From the NCBI GenBank assembly GCA_964522505.1, contig CAZFWJ010000007.1, positions 17,794-81,793 on the forward strand: DNA of 64,000 bases. Direction: 5' to 3'. The position numbers were made by a program, and so were the translations under genes. The notes beneath the pieces are model-generated. The model saw nothing but the letters and a program-made list of their open reading frames with translations, made no database searches and was not told the origin of the DNA. Positions 8,555-18,283 of this stretch are shown piece after piece; the stretch's first letter is position 1; each line of letters begins with the position of its first letter. The DNA comes from GYS-P2D sp964522505 (GTDB lineage Bacteria > Bacteroidota > Bacteroidia > Chitinophagales > Saprospiraceae).

Positions 8555-11500
8555 TTAATTAGGTACTCTTGATTGCTTGTATTTCTCGAGTAACGCCTTT
8601 ATTTCTTGTTGGAATGCATCATCAGGTATCGAATCGATTACTGATAGAATGTTTTGCGAGGCGCGTAAACGTAATGAGTAATCTTGTTGGAAACTTACCC
8701 TCACGATATCTGGATCTATGCTTTCATAGAAGCTTAGGTGATCGGCAGTCTCATTAGCGAGGATACGTAAGTGCTTTTTAGCTTTATCATACTCTCTCGT
8801 CCTCAGATAGATATTAATAAAGGACACTACTGAAGCGTCATAGGGGAAGTTCATATGTGGAAATGCCTCGAAGAACTTATCAGTTAGTGCTACGGCCTGA
8901 TCTCTCTTACCTTCCTTAAGCAATTGATCGCAGGTACGATTAAATACCATTCTATGCGCTTGTACCGCTGCGCCATACGAGTTATCGACAAACAGGTCTT
9001 TTTTATCAAAGTTGCCCCAAGTGAATTTATTCATGATATTGTTGTACACCTTGGTCGTTTCTATTCGGCCACTACCATAAATACTCATAGACCGATCACT
9101 TGGTGTTTTGGTTGGTACTAATCGTAGAGCCAGCCCTTCGTACTGCATATAATCATTGAGCCCTAAGAGCTTTTCATTTTTACATGTTGTGGCGAAGTAT
9201 ATAGGTCGCTCCCAGATATTACTACTGATGATATCGAGGATGGCAAGTTCATCTTTGACTATCCAGTTTTTACTTTCACCAAACTTCACCTGAATAGCAG
9301 GGGCTATCTGTACAGAATCCCCTGGCGTAAAGAAATTTAACCTTTGAACAGCGGCCATATTCGTTGGAATAAACATGTCTTTAGTTGGAACGAAGCTCTC
9401 AAAAGTCATCGAGCTCCCCTTCAGTTCATTCTTAGAACCCACGAATTTGAGTACAGAGGACAGGTCCGTAGGTCTACTTCCTTGTTCTTGGTTGAAATAA
9501 AATGGAATTTGATTTCTACGATTACCTCGATAGGCCTCAGCTGGAATCGTGAGCTTTAACGGCTCAGAGTCATTGACCTTGCTACGCAACTTATTGATAT
9601 ACCAATCTACTTGAACTAAGCTTAGATTTACGATCCGTACATCAGTACGTATGTTTTCAACCTCTTGTGCATACCACAGCGGATAGGTATCATTGTCACC
9701 ATAGGTGAATATGATGGCGTTAGGTTCCAGAGAATTCAGGAAGTTAGAGGCATAATCTCTAGATGCAGTATGATGCATACGACTATGATCGTCGTAGTTT
9801 TCAAATGCCATGATTGTAGGTGCTAGCAGCACTAGCACTGCAGCGGCGGCTGATATAGGTATGCCCTTGAGATTCACACGCTCTCTGAGCATTGTAACAA
9901 TGGCAGGTACGGCGAGCCCAATCCAAATACAGAAAGTGAAAAAACTACCGACTAAGACATAATCTCGCTCTCGGGGTTCATTAGGAGGCTGATTACTATA
10001 AAGTATGATCCCGAGACCTGTAATTAGGAACAAGATCATCGTTGCAAAAAATGTCTTCTGGTCACGAACGAGATGAAAAAACAAACCTATAAGCCCAAAT
10101 ATCAGAGGTAAGAAATAGTAGTTGTTGTTGGCCTCAGCATACTTCATAGTATCTGGTTCCTCGTCGAGATTATATAGTTTGGATTCATCAATAAACTTGA
10201 TTCCTGATCGCCAATTTCCTGAGGACTTATCCCATGCATAGTATCCTTGGTCGCCGTTCTGTCTCCCAATAAAGTTCCATGAAAAATATCTGAAATACAT
10301 CCAGTTTAATTGATATTTCATGAAGAATGCGACATTGAAACCGAAACTGGGTTTAGCCTCCTCTTCTCCAAATATAGATTGATACCATTCTCGGTATAGT
10401 CTTGGCCTTCCTAAGTTGGCATCGGAGATTCTTGGGAATAACATCTTGTCCTTACCCGCATAGACTGGTTTTATCTTCTCGTCTACGACGATATATTCAT
10501 CGTCATTGGCAGTTGTACTATAGTATGGGGGTAAGTCCTCTCGTCCATAGCGATCTTTTCTATCATAGCTAACTGGGCTAGCCTCGTAAGATGGTCCGTA
10601 TAATAGTGCCCGCTCACCATATTGCTCACGATTGATATATGGAAGCAATCGTGAAGCATCACTTGGCACATTCATGTTAACTGGCGTATCTGCATTCGCT
10701 CGGATCACGACTACACCGATTGTGGAGTATCCTATGGTTACGAGCATAGCACACATAGTGAATAGCTCAAGAATTCTATTCTGCTTCTGATAGGCATATC
10801 TGAAAAGACCAAAGAAGACTGCTCCTACAATCAATAAGGTAGGAATGATACCAGTCTGGAAAGGCATGCCGATACCATTAACAAGGGTTTTTTCCATACC
10901 CAACCACAGCGAAGGTATACCCGTGATAATTAATTTTTGAATCAGTGGAATGAGCGCAGCCCCTGCCACAAAAGCCCCAGCTAGGCCGAGAAGCTTCACT
11001 TCTTTTACCTTCTTGAAATATACCAGCAGAGCCAATGCTGGAAAAGTAAGTAAACTAAGCAGGTGTACCCCTATGGATAAACCAGCACTATAGGCTGCCA
11101 ATGCGAGCCATCGATCATTTCTAATCGTATCCTCGAGAGTATACCACTTCACCACAGTCCAGAATGTTAGTGCCGTAAAGAAAGTAGACATCGCATATAC
11201 TTCTCCTTCCACAGCAGAAAACCATACTGTGCTACAGAATGCTGTAGCTAATCCAGCGGCCAAACCTGCGCCACCAATTTGTATTTTATGCGTGATACCA
11301 TCCTCACTGGCCAAATTCAAGTATTTGGTTAGCATCATGGTTATTGATGCCACGAAGGTCGCCACCATGGCTGATAACATACCATTCATGAAGTTAACCG
11401 CAAAGGCTATATTGCTCGGGTCAGCAGAGGTAATATCACCGAATAGCGCAAATATTCTTCCTACCAATAAGAACATCGGTGCCCCAGGAGGGTGAACCAC

Positions 11501-11641
11501 TTGCATCTTATAAGCACCGAGAATAAACTCACCGCAATCCCACAGACTACCTGTTCGCTCTACCGAAAAGAGGTAGACACCCGTGGCAATTAAAAAAACA
11601 ATCAATGAAATTATGCGTGTAAAGGACAGATTTTTTAGCAT
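8555..11641 (-). CDS. DUF2723 (GT117, TMEM260/POMT-like) membrane glycosyltransferase
   Basis: This is a 1028-residue polytopic membrane protein. A TTG 21 bp further upstream also opens the frame, but the ATG at 11641 (MLKNLSFTRIISLIVFL) gives the usual start. The N-terminal half holds about 10-13 transmembrane helices. The first loop contains WDCGEFILGAYKMQVVHPPG, the GT-C-like acidic motif and the HPPG signature of DUF2723. The C-terminal half is soluble and ends in TPR-like helices (about 870-1020). The family is related to protein O-mannosyltransferases, and the human homologue TMEM260 is one. Its bacterial substrate is not established here. A GT2 and a PMT-like gene lie 1 kb away in divergent orientation. 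Confidence 0.85.
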   Translation of the reverse strand: MLKNLSFTRIISLIVFLIATGVYLFSVERTGSLWDCGEFILGAYKMQVVHPPGAPMFLLVGRIFALFGDITSADPSNIAFAVNFMNGMLSAMVATFVASITMMLTKYLNLASEDGITHKIQIGGAGLAAGLATAFCSTVWFSAVEGEVYAMSTFFTALTFWTVVKWYTLEDTIRNDRWLALAAYSAGLSIGVHLLSLLTFPALALLVYFKKVKEVKLLGLAGAFVAGAALIPLIQKLIITGIPSLWLGMEKTLVNGIGMPFQTGIIPTLLIVGAVFFGLFRYAYQKQNRILELFTMCAMLVTIGYSTIGVVVIRANADTPVNMNVPSDASRLLPYINREQYGERALLYGPSYEASPVSYDRKDRYGREDLPPYYSTTANDDEYIVVDEKIKPVYAGKDKMLFPRISDANLGRPRLYREWYQSIFGEEEAKPSFGFNVAFFMKYQLNWMYFRYFSWNFIGRQNGDQGYYAWDKSSGNWRSGIKFIDESKLYNLDEEPDTMKYAEANNNYYFLPLIFGLIGLFFHLVRDQKTFFATMILFLITGLGIILYSNQPPNEPRERDYVLVGSFFTFCIWIGLAVPAIVTMLRERVNLKGIPISAAAAVLVLLAPTIMAFENYDDHSRMHHTASRDYASNFLNSLEPNAIIFTYGDNDTYPLWYAQEVENIRTDVRIVNLSLVQVDWYINKLRSKVNDSEPLKLTIPAEAYRGNRRNQIPFYFNQEQGSRPTDLSSVLKFVGSKNELKGSSMTFESFVPTKDMFIPTNMAAVQRLNFFTPGDSVQIAPAIQVKFGESKNWIVKDELAILDIISSNIWERPIYFATTCKNEKLLGLNDYMQYEGLALRLVPTKTPSDRSMSIYGSGRIETTKVYNNIMNKFTWGNFDKKDLFVDNSYGAAVQAHRMVFNRTCDQLLKEGKRDQAVALTDKFFEAFPHMNFPYDASVVSFINIYLRTREYDKAKKHLRILANETADHLSFYESIDPDIVRVSFQQDYSLRLRASQNILSVIDSIPDDAFQQEIKALLEKYKQSRVPN

Positions 11642-11732
11642 CAAGGATGTATTGAGTAACAAAAGTAAAAATAGAAAAACACTTAAGCCATTTAGTTAAT
11701 ACATTGTGATTGAATTAACAATACGTCTGAGG

Positions 11733-11864
11733 ATGATCAAAATTATCTCAATCATCGTGTGTGTTTATGTCTTATATCGATTAGTAGCAGGACCAAAGGC
11801 GATAAGTGGAAATAAGAACGAAGAAGCTAAAGTCATCGACATAGAACATGAAGAAATTGACTAG
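11733..11864 (+). CDS. Small single-pass membrane protein (43 aa), DUF4834-like
   Basis: This short frame has an N-terminal hydrophobic helix (MIKIISIIVCVYVLYRLVAG) followed by a charged tail (NKNEEAKVIDIEHEEID). Its last 17 bp overlap the start of the pseudouridine synthase gene, which suggests translational coupling. The layout of an N-terminal membrane anchor plus an acidic tail resembles small Bacteroidota proteins of the DUF4834 type, though it is shorter, so the family assignment is tentative. No function can be inferred. Confidence 0.55.
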   Translation: MIKIISIIVCVYVLYRLVAGPKAISGNKNEEAKVIDIEHEEID

Positions 11865-12525
11865 TGACATGATTGATCCAAAGTCTTGGATCATCCATCA
11901 AGATGACGAGCTTGTAGTTGTTAACAAGCCTGTGACTATTCCTGTACAAGGTGATAAGAGCAATGATGACTCATGCATAAAGATCATGAGCCAGACTTTA
12001 GAGCGTCGATTGTTTCTTATAAATCGCATAGATCGACCAGTAAGTGGTCTGGTATTAATGGGCTTCAGACCTCGAGTTCAAAAAGCGTACGCTACCTACA
12101 CCATTATCAAAAAGTATATTGCCGTGGTTCACAAGTCTGACCAACTTAAGGAAGGGACTTATCAGCATTATCATACAAAGAACGCCCACAGGAAGAAGGC
12201 GTATATCTCTGATGAAAATGTCAAAGGCTCAAAACCAGTGACCTTGGATATTGAAAAAATCCATCAACTAGATAACTATTCTGCGCTAATGATTTCAATA
12301 CGATCTGGAAGGTTCCACCAGATACGGACTCAGATGGCACACCTTGGTGCTCCGATAAAAGGAGACGTCAAGTATGGTGCACGAAGGGCACATAAAGATC
12401 GAAGTATAATGTTGCATGCCTATGAGTATGAAGTTGTCAACACAAGCACCACATATCAATGTCGACCTTCTCCTAACCCACTCTGGGATGAAGTTTATTC
12501 GGCCTTCGATCTGAATATAGGATAA
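11848..12525 (+). CDS. RluA-family pseudouridine synthase
   Basis: The 225-residue protein isomerises specific uridines in rRNA or tRNA to pseudouridine. The catalytic motif is LINRIDRPVSGLVLMG, a variant of the usual HRLDRxTSG with the catalytic Asp kept. RSGRFHQIRTQMAHLGAPIKGD-KYG is the conserved C-terminal signature. There is no S4 domain at the N-terminus, as in short RluA/RluC-like members of Bacteroidota. Its start overlaps the preceding 43-aa frame by 17 bp. Confidence 0.93.
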   Translation: MKKLTSDMIDPKSWIIHQDDELVVVNKPVTIPVQGDKSNDDSCIKIMSQTLERRLFLINRIDRPVSGLVLMGFRPRVQKAYATYTIIKKYIAVVHKSDQLKEGTYQHYHTKNAHRKKAYISDENVKGSKPVTLDIEKIHQLDNYSALMISIRSGRFHQIRTQMAHLGAPIKGDVKYGARRAHKDRSIMLHAYEYEVVNTSTTYQCRPSPNPLWDEVYSAFDLNIG

Positions 12526-12579
12526 GGCCTCATTATAAATCAAAGATTATATATTAATAAAGAATCTCATTTGAGAAGC

Positions 12580-12587
12580 TATCTTTA
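12580..12587 (+). promoter_or_regulatory. Promoter -7 box of the GT2/PMT-like operon
   Basis: TATCTTTA preceded by GAAGC is the same extended box as at 3504-3511. It lies about 20 bp before the chosen GT2 start, implying a very short leader. Confidence 0.4.
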
Positions 12588-12607
12588 TGCTGTGATTGAT
12601 GCATATC

Positions 12608-13546
12608 ATGAGTAAGTCAACCATCGGCATATTAGCCCCTTGCTACAATGAGGGGCAAGTCATCATAACCTTTCTTGAGGAGCTCGAGGGTATCCTCGAG
12701 TTGATAAATCATGACTTTCAGATTGTTATTGTAGATGATGGGAGTACTGATGATACTAAGGATTTGTTACGGCAGCTAGACTGGCAATCTGAGATTAAAC
12801 TTGACTTAGTATTCTTAGCACATAACAAAGGTCATCAGGGTGCGATAGCGCAGGGATTAAATTATTGTAAGTCTCTGGATATCAGCCATCTGGTGGTGAT
12901 GGACTCAGATGGTGAGGACGACCCCAATGCCATTACCGAGCTCGTAGATAGTTTGTCTGATCCAATTGTATTCGTATCACGCAAACGGAGAAAGGAGTCG
13001 GTGAAATTTAAGGTGTTTTATACGTTCTATAAGCTATTGTTTTATGTCGTGACTGGGAAGAAGTTGAACTTTGGTAATTATTCGATGATTAGCAAGCAGG
13101 TATTACTGGAGATTTCTGATAAGCAATTCGTCCACTACTCGGCCTTTATCTCTAAACTGAATTATCCTAAACGATTCATCCCATATGATCGACGCAAGAG
13201 GATTGATGGACATTCCAAGATGAATTTTGATTCGCTGGTATTACATGGCTTCAAGTCATTTATCGAGTACGCTGAGGACCTGTTTATTGTCTTTTTGAAG
13301 CTGTTCATGGTCATCTTCGCCTTCATCCTAGGGTGTGTCGGCGTGATCCTCTATAAGAAGTACATCATGGAGAGTGCTGTACTGGGGTGGACGAGTCAAC
13401 TCATGCTGTCACTCATTATTATGGCCATAATATCATTGGGCTTCTTTGTGATCGGCATCATGGTAATCTATGGATTCAGAAAAATAGAAGGTCAGATTAA
13501 TACTCGACTGAATGATTCTACTCAATATACAGTAATCAACAAATGA
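12608..13546 (+). CDS. GT2 glycosyltransferase, polyprenyl-phosphate sugar synthase type
   Basis: The GT-A domain begins IGILAPCYNEGQVI and has VIVDDGSTDDT and DSDGEDDP acidic motifs, as in Dpm1/DPMS-like enzymes that load mannose or glucose onto polyprenyl phosphate. Two transmembrane helices close the protein (about 220-250 and 265-295), the common bacterial arrangement. TTG 12596 and ATG 12599 are also in frame; ATG 12608 (MSKSTIGIL) fits the family best. The stop overlaps the next gene by 4 bp (ATGA), so the two are coupled. It probably supplies lipid-linked sugar to the GT-C-type protein encoded downstream. Confidence 0.88.
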   Translation: MSKSTIGILAPCYNEGQVIITFLEELEGILELINHDFQIVIVDDGSTDDTKDLLRQLDWQSEIKLDLVFLAHNKGHQGAIAQGLNYCKSLDISHLVVMDSDGEDDPNAITELVDSLSDPIVFVSRKRRKESVKFKVFYTFYKLLFYVVTGKKLNFGNYSMISKQVLLEISDKQFVHYSAFISKLNYPKRFIPYDRRKRIDGHSKMNFDSLVLHGFKSFIEYAEDLFIVFLKLFMVIFAFILGCVGVILYKKYIMESAVLGWTSQLMLSLIIMAIISLGFFVIGIMVIYGFRKIEGQINTRLNDSTQYTVINK

Positions 13547-15357
13547 GCATGTCAACCAACCAAAATATGATCATAAAGGGACTATTGCTAGCTTCGGCAG
13601 TTATAGTCATTGTGCTAAGTATGTCTGCCTCCATAAGTGGTGATGAAGACATCCATTTTAAGTATGGTGATCGAGTGATCAACTTCTTCACATCTTTCGG
13701 TGAAGACAAGACCTATAAGGAAGAAATTAGAGGTCCAGATTATGCCTATAACTTCACCTTTGATGCCGGAGTAGAGTTGGCCCAGCGTGCCACAGGTTAT
13801 GGTGACCCACACCAGCTGAGGCATATATTCAATAGCCTCATTGGCTGGTTGATTGCATTATTTAGTGCTTTTATAGCTAAGAGATATTTTGGCCTGACTT
13901 CTGCGGTCTTGACCTTTATATTTCTACTGATCTCACCTAAATTTCTAGGTCACAGTTTTAACAATCCTAAGGATATTCCTTTCGCTTTTGGATACATACT
14001 GGGGCTATACTCCATTTTTCGATTTTGTGATGCCCTGCCCAAGCCTTCCTGGCGACAAGCTTTAGAAGTTGGATTGGCGATAGGGCTATGTCTCAACTTT
14101 AGAATAGGCGGCCTACTCTTGATACCCTATTTTGGATTATTTGTGCTGGGAAGATTTTTGATACGGCATGGTGGTAGCGCATTTGCTAAAGAACATTGGC
14201 CGAACTATGGTCAGATATTCTTAAAAGGTGTCGCCGCATGTGCTGTTGCATATGTCTTGATGGTAGTTTTCTGGCCATTTGCACTTGAGGCACCTCTCAA
14301 GAATCCACTGAAATCCTTAGATATCATGTCAGATTTTGCTATTGGGATACGGCAGTTATTCGAGGGAGTCAATGTCACTTCAACCGAGTTGCCATCTAAC
14401 TATATCTATAAATGGATGTATGTCAGTATTCCATTGGTCGTGCTATTAGGCCTGATTACATTGCCATTTTCTTATTACAAGCATAGCACTAAGAAGCGAA
14501 CATTCGTTATACTATGTCTATTGTTTTCAATTGTGTTTCCAGTCGCTTATGCAATCCTGGGCGACAGCAATGTTTATGGAGGATGGAGACACTTCATATT
14601 CGTATATCCGCCTTTAGTGATCTTATCTGCTGCGGGGTATAGATATGTTATTAAATCGCTGGTGGCCAAGAATGTCAATCTACAATATGCTTCTTTCGGG
14701 GTGATCGGATTACTCTGCATTCATCCCATATGGCATATCGCTAAAAATCACCCTGTAGAATATGTCTACTTCAATGAGATCTCAGGAGGCATCGACTCTA
14801 AGTATGGCAACTATGAGATGGATTATTATATGCATAGCTATTGGCCAGCAGTTAAATGGATGAAAAAAGAAGGAATTATTAATGATCGTGACGATATAAT
14901 CCTTGCCACTAATCATGGCCATTCGGGACGGTATTATACTCGTAATTATGACAATGTAAAAGCTTACTACACCCGATATTATGAGCGTCTGAACAGGGAT
15001 TGGGATTATGCTATATATATCAATGTATATATCGATCAGGCGGAATTAAAAAACAATCAATTCCCGCCTGCTGGCACAATCCACACCATAGATGTTAATG
15101 GCAAGCCAATGTGCGCTATTGTCAAGCGACCAAGTAAAGCGAGTATTGGGTACTCAGATGATCTAAAGAGTGGAAACAATGCATTGGCAATGCAAAAACT
15201 GCGTAGTTACTATAATGCCGATAAGAACAATTTTGAAGCAAATATCAATCTTGCACTATTGTATAATAAACGAGGACAACGAGATAGTCTGAGCTACTTC
15301 TTGAGTGAGGCTAAGCGTGTCAATCCGCAGCGTTTTGAGCGATATGTAAAGCAATAA
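13543..15357 (+). CDS. GT-C (PMT/GT39-like) membrane glycosyltransferase
   Basis: The 604-residue polytopic protein has about ten transmembrane segments. The first long loop starts SGDEDIHFKYGDRV, a DE-containing motif placed as in protein mannosyltransferases. HSFNNPKDIPFAFGY is conserved in Bacteroidota members. The C-terminus (about 540-604) is soluble and TPR-like (EANINLALLYNKRGQRDS). It overlaps the polyprenyl-phosphate glycosyltransferase gene by 4 bp, which suggests that it uses that enzyme's lipid-linked sugar in the periplasm. The acceptor, protein or lipid, is unknown. thiL follows after 3 bp. Confidence 0.75.
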   Translation: MSMSTNQNMIIKGLLLASAVIVIVLSMSASISGDEDIHFKYGDRVINFFTSFGEDKTYKEEIRGPDYAYNFTFDAGVELAQRATGYGDPHQLRHIFNSLIGWLIALFSAFIAKRYFGLTSAVLTFIFLLISPKFLGHSFNNPKDIPFAFGYILGLYSIFRFCDALPKPSWRQALEVGLAIGLCLNFRIGGLLLIPYFGLFVLGRFLIRHGGSAFAKEHWPNYGQIFLKGVAACAVAYVLMVVFWPFALEAPLKNPLKSLDIMSDFAIGIRQLFEGVNVTSTELPSNYIYKWMYVSIPLVVLLGLITLPFSYYKHSTKKRTFVILCLLFSIVFPVAYAILGDSNVYGGWRHFIFVYPPLVILSAAGYRYVIKSLVAKNVNLQYASFGVIGLLCIHPIWHIAKNHPVEYVYFNEISGGIDSKYGNYEMDYYMHSYWPAVKWMKKEGIINDRDDIILATNHGHSGRYYTRNYDNVKAYYTRYYERLNRDWDYAIYINVYIDQAELKNNQFPPAGTIHTIDVNGKPMCAIVKRPSKASIGYSDDLKSGNNALAMQKLRSYYNADKNNFEANINLALLYNKRGQRDSLSYFLSEAKRVNPQRFERYVKQ

Positions 15358-15360
15358 GGT

Positions 15361-16386
15361 ATGCAAAGGACAGATGTTAAAGAATTAGGAGAATTTGGCT
15401 TAATTGATCATTTGACTGGTAGTTTTAAGCAGTATAATGAGTCAACACACAAAGCCATTGGTGATGATGCCGCTATCATTCAGCATGGTCAAGGATATAT
15501 GGCGATTAGTACAGATATGCTTGTTGAGGGGATACACTTTGATCTGGTCTATAGTCCTTTGAAGCATCTCGGATATAAGGCTGTAGTCGTTAACCTATCG
15601 GATATATATGCTATGAATGTTATCCCGCAGCAGATTACTGTAAGTATGGCGTTGTCTAATCGATTTTCAGTAGAAGCGCTTGAAGAATTATACGCAGGCA
15701 TGAAGACAGCTTGTGACTTATATAAAGTAGACTTAATCGGTGGCGACACAACCTCTAATCCAAAGGGTATGGCGCTGAGCATTACGTCCATAGGTCATAC
15801 TACAGATCGAGATAAAATAGTCTATCGCCAGGGAGCTAAGGTTGGGGATATAGTCTGTGTGACGGGTGACGTCGGATCAGCCTATTTAGGCCTTCAACTA
15901 CTTGAACGGGAGAAGCAGCTCTTTATTAACGATAGCACGATAAAGCCTGACTTTAGCAATCAATCATATGTCATCGAGCGACAATTGAAGCCTGAGGCCC
16001 GCAAGGATGCCGTAGAATATTTTAAGAAGTCTGATCTGACGCCGACGGCGATGATCGATATCTCCGATGGACTGAGTTCGGATATAATGCATATCTGCAA
16101 GCACTCCGATGTTGGCGCTTTCTTAGAAGAAGGTAAGATTCCTATAAAAGATGAGGCCAAGAAACTGGCTCTAGAGTTCAACCTAGACCCAGTCACTTGT
16201 GCGCTCAATGGTGGTGAAGACTATGAACTCTTATTTACTGTTGATCCCAAAGATTTGGACAAAATCAGATTCATGCCTGATGTCGTAATCATTGGCGAGA
16301 TTACTCCTAAAGCGGATAAGCTCACACTACACACCACAGGAGGAAACATCCATGAGCTCAAGGCTCAAGGATGGAATCACTTCTAG
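15361..16386 (+). CDS. thiL: Thiamine-monophosphate kinase
   Basis: This enzyme phosphorylates thiamine phosphate to thiamine diphosphate, the last step of cofactor synthesis. The 341-residue PurM-like fold shows the N-terminal GEFGLIDHLTG, the metal-binding IGDDAAII, STDMLVEGIHF, VNLSDIYAMN and GGDTTSNP, and a C-terminal MIDISDGLSSD. All the acidic metal ligands appear present. It starts 3 bp after the PMT-like gene, so it is probably in the same transcript. No other thiamine gene is nearby. Confidence 0.95.
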   Translation: MQRTDVKELGEFGLIDHLTGSFKQYNESTHKAIGDDAAIIQHGQGYMAISTDMLVEGIHFDLVYSPLKHLGYKAVVVNLSDIYAMNVIPQQITVSMALSNRFSVEALEELYAGMKTACDLYKVDLIGGDTTSNPKGMALSITSIGHTTDRDKIVYRQGAKVGDIVCVTGDVGSAYLGLQLLEREKQLFINDSTIKPDFSNQSYVIERQLKPEARKDAVEYFKKSDLTPTAMIDISDGLSSDIMHICKHSDVGAFLEEGKIPIKDEAKKLALEFNLDPVTCALNGGEDYELLFTVDPKDLDKIRFMPDVVIIGEITPKADKLTLHTTGGNIHELKAQGWNHF

Positions 16387-16430
16387 CACATGTATTCTTA
16401 GTAATAGGAGATAAGTCCGGATGAACTGCT

Positions 16431-16637
16431 TTACGCGATTAGGAATGCATACATCAATGCTATACCTAGAGCGATCACTGCAGAACCTCTTAATAGTACT
16501 TCGGCATTATTAGCCCAGAAATCGCTTTTATGGGTGCCATTTAGAGGATTGTGGACTCTGTTTCCGAATAATTCGTAATTGTCAGAATTAGAGTTGAAGT
16601 ACAATCTGAATAATCTATATGCCATACTCGTTTTCAT
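16431..16637 (-). CDS. Small conserved-looking hypothetical membrane protein (68 aa)
   Basis: The frame opens at 16667, but ATG 16637 (MKTSMAYRLFRLYFN) is the more natural start. It ends with one hydrophobic segment (LLRGSAVIALGIALMYAFLIA) reaching the C-terminus, so it may be tail-anchored. The middle (ELFGNRVHNPLNG) is polar. I do not recognise a family. It lies just downstream of trmB on the same strand and converges with thiL. Confidence 0.5.
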   Translation of the reverse strand: MKTSMAYRLFRLYFNSNSDNYELFGNRVHNPLNGTHKSDFWANNAEVLLRGSAVIALGIALMYAFLIA

Positions 16638-16685
16638 AACCAAATGTTTAATTAAGGGCAAATACAAAATTTAATACTGCAAAGT

Positions 16686-17375
16686 TCACCCTATTTTGAC
16701 AAAAAGCAAATATTTGATGGTTTTACCTTTGGCCAAATGTTCGAGCTCGTAGTAAGTTTTTATGTCCAAATCTTGAGTATATAGCTCCTGACCATATATG
16801 TTATTGTTTTTATATATGATCTCGTAATTTTTATTCTTAGCAACGGTGTCTACGGAGTATTTAAAAAAATCGTCATCATCTGTTTTTAAATTGAGTTTGC
16901 CGTCTTTTTTAACAATTTGATAGTATCGATTGAGAAATGCATCACATGTAGTACGGCGATTTTCTTTGGCAGGAAATGGATCTGGAAACGTGATCCAGAT
17001 CTCATCAATTTCCCCTTTTTCAAAGTAGAGTTCGATCTGTTCTATCCTAATCCTTAGAAAGGCAACATTACTCATACCTTGTTCTTTGGATTTGGTAGCG
17101 CCTTGCCAGATGCGCGCACCCTTGATATCGACACCGATGAAGTTTTTGTCAGGATATCTTTCAGCCAGACCTAGTGTATACTCTCCACGACCACAGGCCA
17201 GTTCAACACATAGCGGATTATCATTACCAAAGACTTCTGACCTCCATTTGCCACGGAGGTCTATATAGTCATACTTATTAGCTTTAAGAACTGATTTGCC
17301 AATTTCTGAATACTCATAGACGTGATCATAGTTGAGTATGTCAGCAAATTTTTCAAGCTTACGTCGTCGGCTCAT
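16686..17375 (-). CDS. trmB: tRNA (guanine-N7-)-methyltransferase
   Basis: This 229-residue SAM-dependent enzyme forms m7G46 in tRNA. The SAM-binding strand is PLCVELACGRGEYTLGLAERYPDKNFIGVDIKG, with IWITFPDPFPAKENRRTT as the TrmB signature (the usual FPDPWPKKRH region). Start MSRRRKLEKFADI is typical of Bacteroidota TrmB. It is divergent from the inositol-monophosphatase-family gene across a 48-bp gap. Confidence 0.95.
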   Translation of the reverse strand: MSRRRKLEKFADILNYDHVYEYSEIGKSVLKANKYDYIDLRGKWRSEVFGNDNPLCVELACGRGEYTLGLAERYPDKNFIGVDIKGARIWQGATKSKEQGMSNVAFLRIRIEQIELYFEKGEIDEIWITFPDPFPAKENRRTTCDAFLNRYYQIVKKDGKLNLKTDDDDFFKYSVDTVAKNKNYEIIYKNNNIYGQELYTQDLDIKTYYELEHLAKGKTIKYLLFVKIG

Positions 17376-17423
17376 AGAGATAGATGATTTTTAAACTCTA
17401 ATTTTAGGATATAATACTACTTG

Positions 17424-18227
17424 ATGCCATCTCACGATTATAAAGGACTCTGTGAACAGCTCAAACCAATAGTCCGCAAAGTTGGAACTTTTATCAAGAA
17501 AGAAGTCGGCAAGGTTAGAGAAGGTGAAATAGAAACCAAAGGAAATAACAGTTTGGTTTCTTACGTAGATAAAACTGCCGAGACTATGCTGGTCGACAGC
17601 CTCAGTTCGCTCGTAGATGGTGCCGGATTTATCACTGAAGAGGAAACCACCGAGCAATCTAAATCAGATATACTGTGGATCATCGACCCACTGGATGGCA
17701 CTAACAATTTTTTACACGGCATCCCTCATTTTGCAGTCAGTGTGGCCTTGTCGGTTCATGGCGAAATGATGCTGAGCACAGTACTTGAAGTTAATTCGGA
17801 GGAGCTTTTTTCTGCGACTAAGGGTGGTGGAGCATATCTGAATGATTCGCCTATTCATGTGAGTAGTACTTCTCAACTCTCTGATTCATTAATATCCACT
17901 GGGTTTCCATATGAGGTAGATGACGTTGCACCTCTGATTAGGACTCTTGGTCACATGATGAGATTCGGAAGGGGCTTAAGGCGTATGGGCTCAGCTGCAT
18001 TGGACCTGGCTTATGTGGCATGTGGGAGATTTGATGCTTATTATGAGACTACCTTGAATGCTTGGGATGTAGCTGGGGGTGCGCTATTGATTACAGAGGC
18101 AGGTGGAACAATTACAGATTTTGCTGGTACTGACAACTATATTTATGGCGAACAGCTCATCGCCTCCAATGGCCATATTCATCAAGAAGTATTAGAGGTA
18201 ATTCAAAAGAACTTTAGAATGTCATAA
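17424..18227 (+). CDS. Inositol monophosphatase family phosphatase
   Basis: The 267-residue metal-dependent phosphatase carries the family motifs EEE (FITEEETTEQ), WIIDPLDGTNNFLHG (metal-binding DPxDGT) and NAWDVAGGALLITEAGG (second signature). The substrate could be inositol-1-phosphate, fructose-1,6-bisphosphate or PAP (CysQ-like); sequence alone does not separate these. A TTG directly precedes the ATG at 17424; the ATG is preferred. TAATTTTA at 17399-17406 could be its -7 box. Confidence 0.9.
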   Translation: MPSHDYKGLCEQLKPIVRKVGTFIKKEVGKVREGEIETKGNNSLVSYVDKTAETMLVDSLSSLVDGAGFITEEETTEQSKSDILWIIDPLDGTNNFLHGIPHFAVSVALSVHGEMMLSTVLEVNSEELFSATKGGGAYLNDSPIHVSSTSQLSDSLISTGFPYEVDDVAPLIRTLGHMMRFGRGLRRMGSAALDLAYVACGRFDAYYETTLNAWDVAGGALLITEAGGTITDFAGTDNYIYGEQLIASNGHIHQEVLEVIQKNFRMS

Positions 18228-18283
18228 TCAGTGGGCACGAGTTTGGTTAATGTCTTCTATCTTGTAAGTCTTAAGATGACGAC

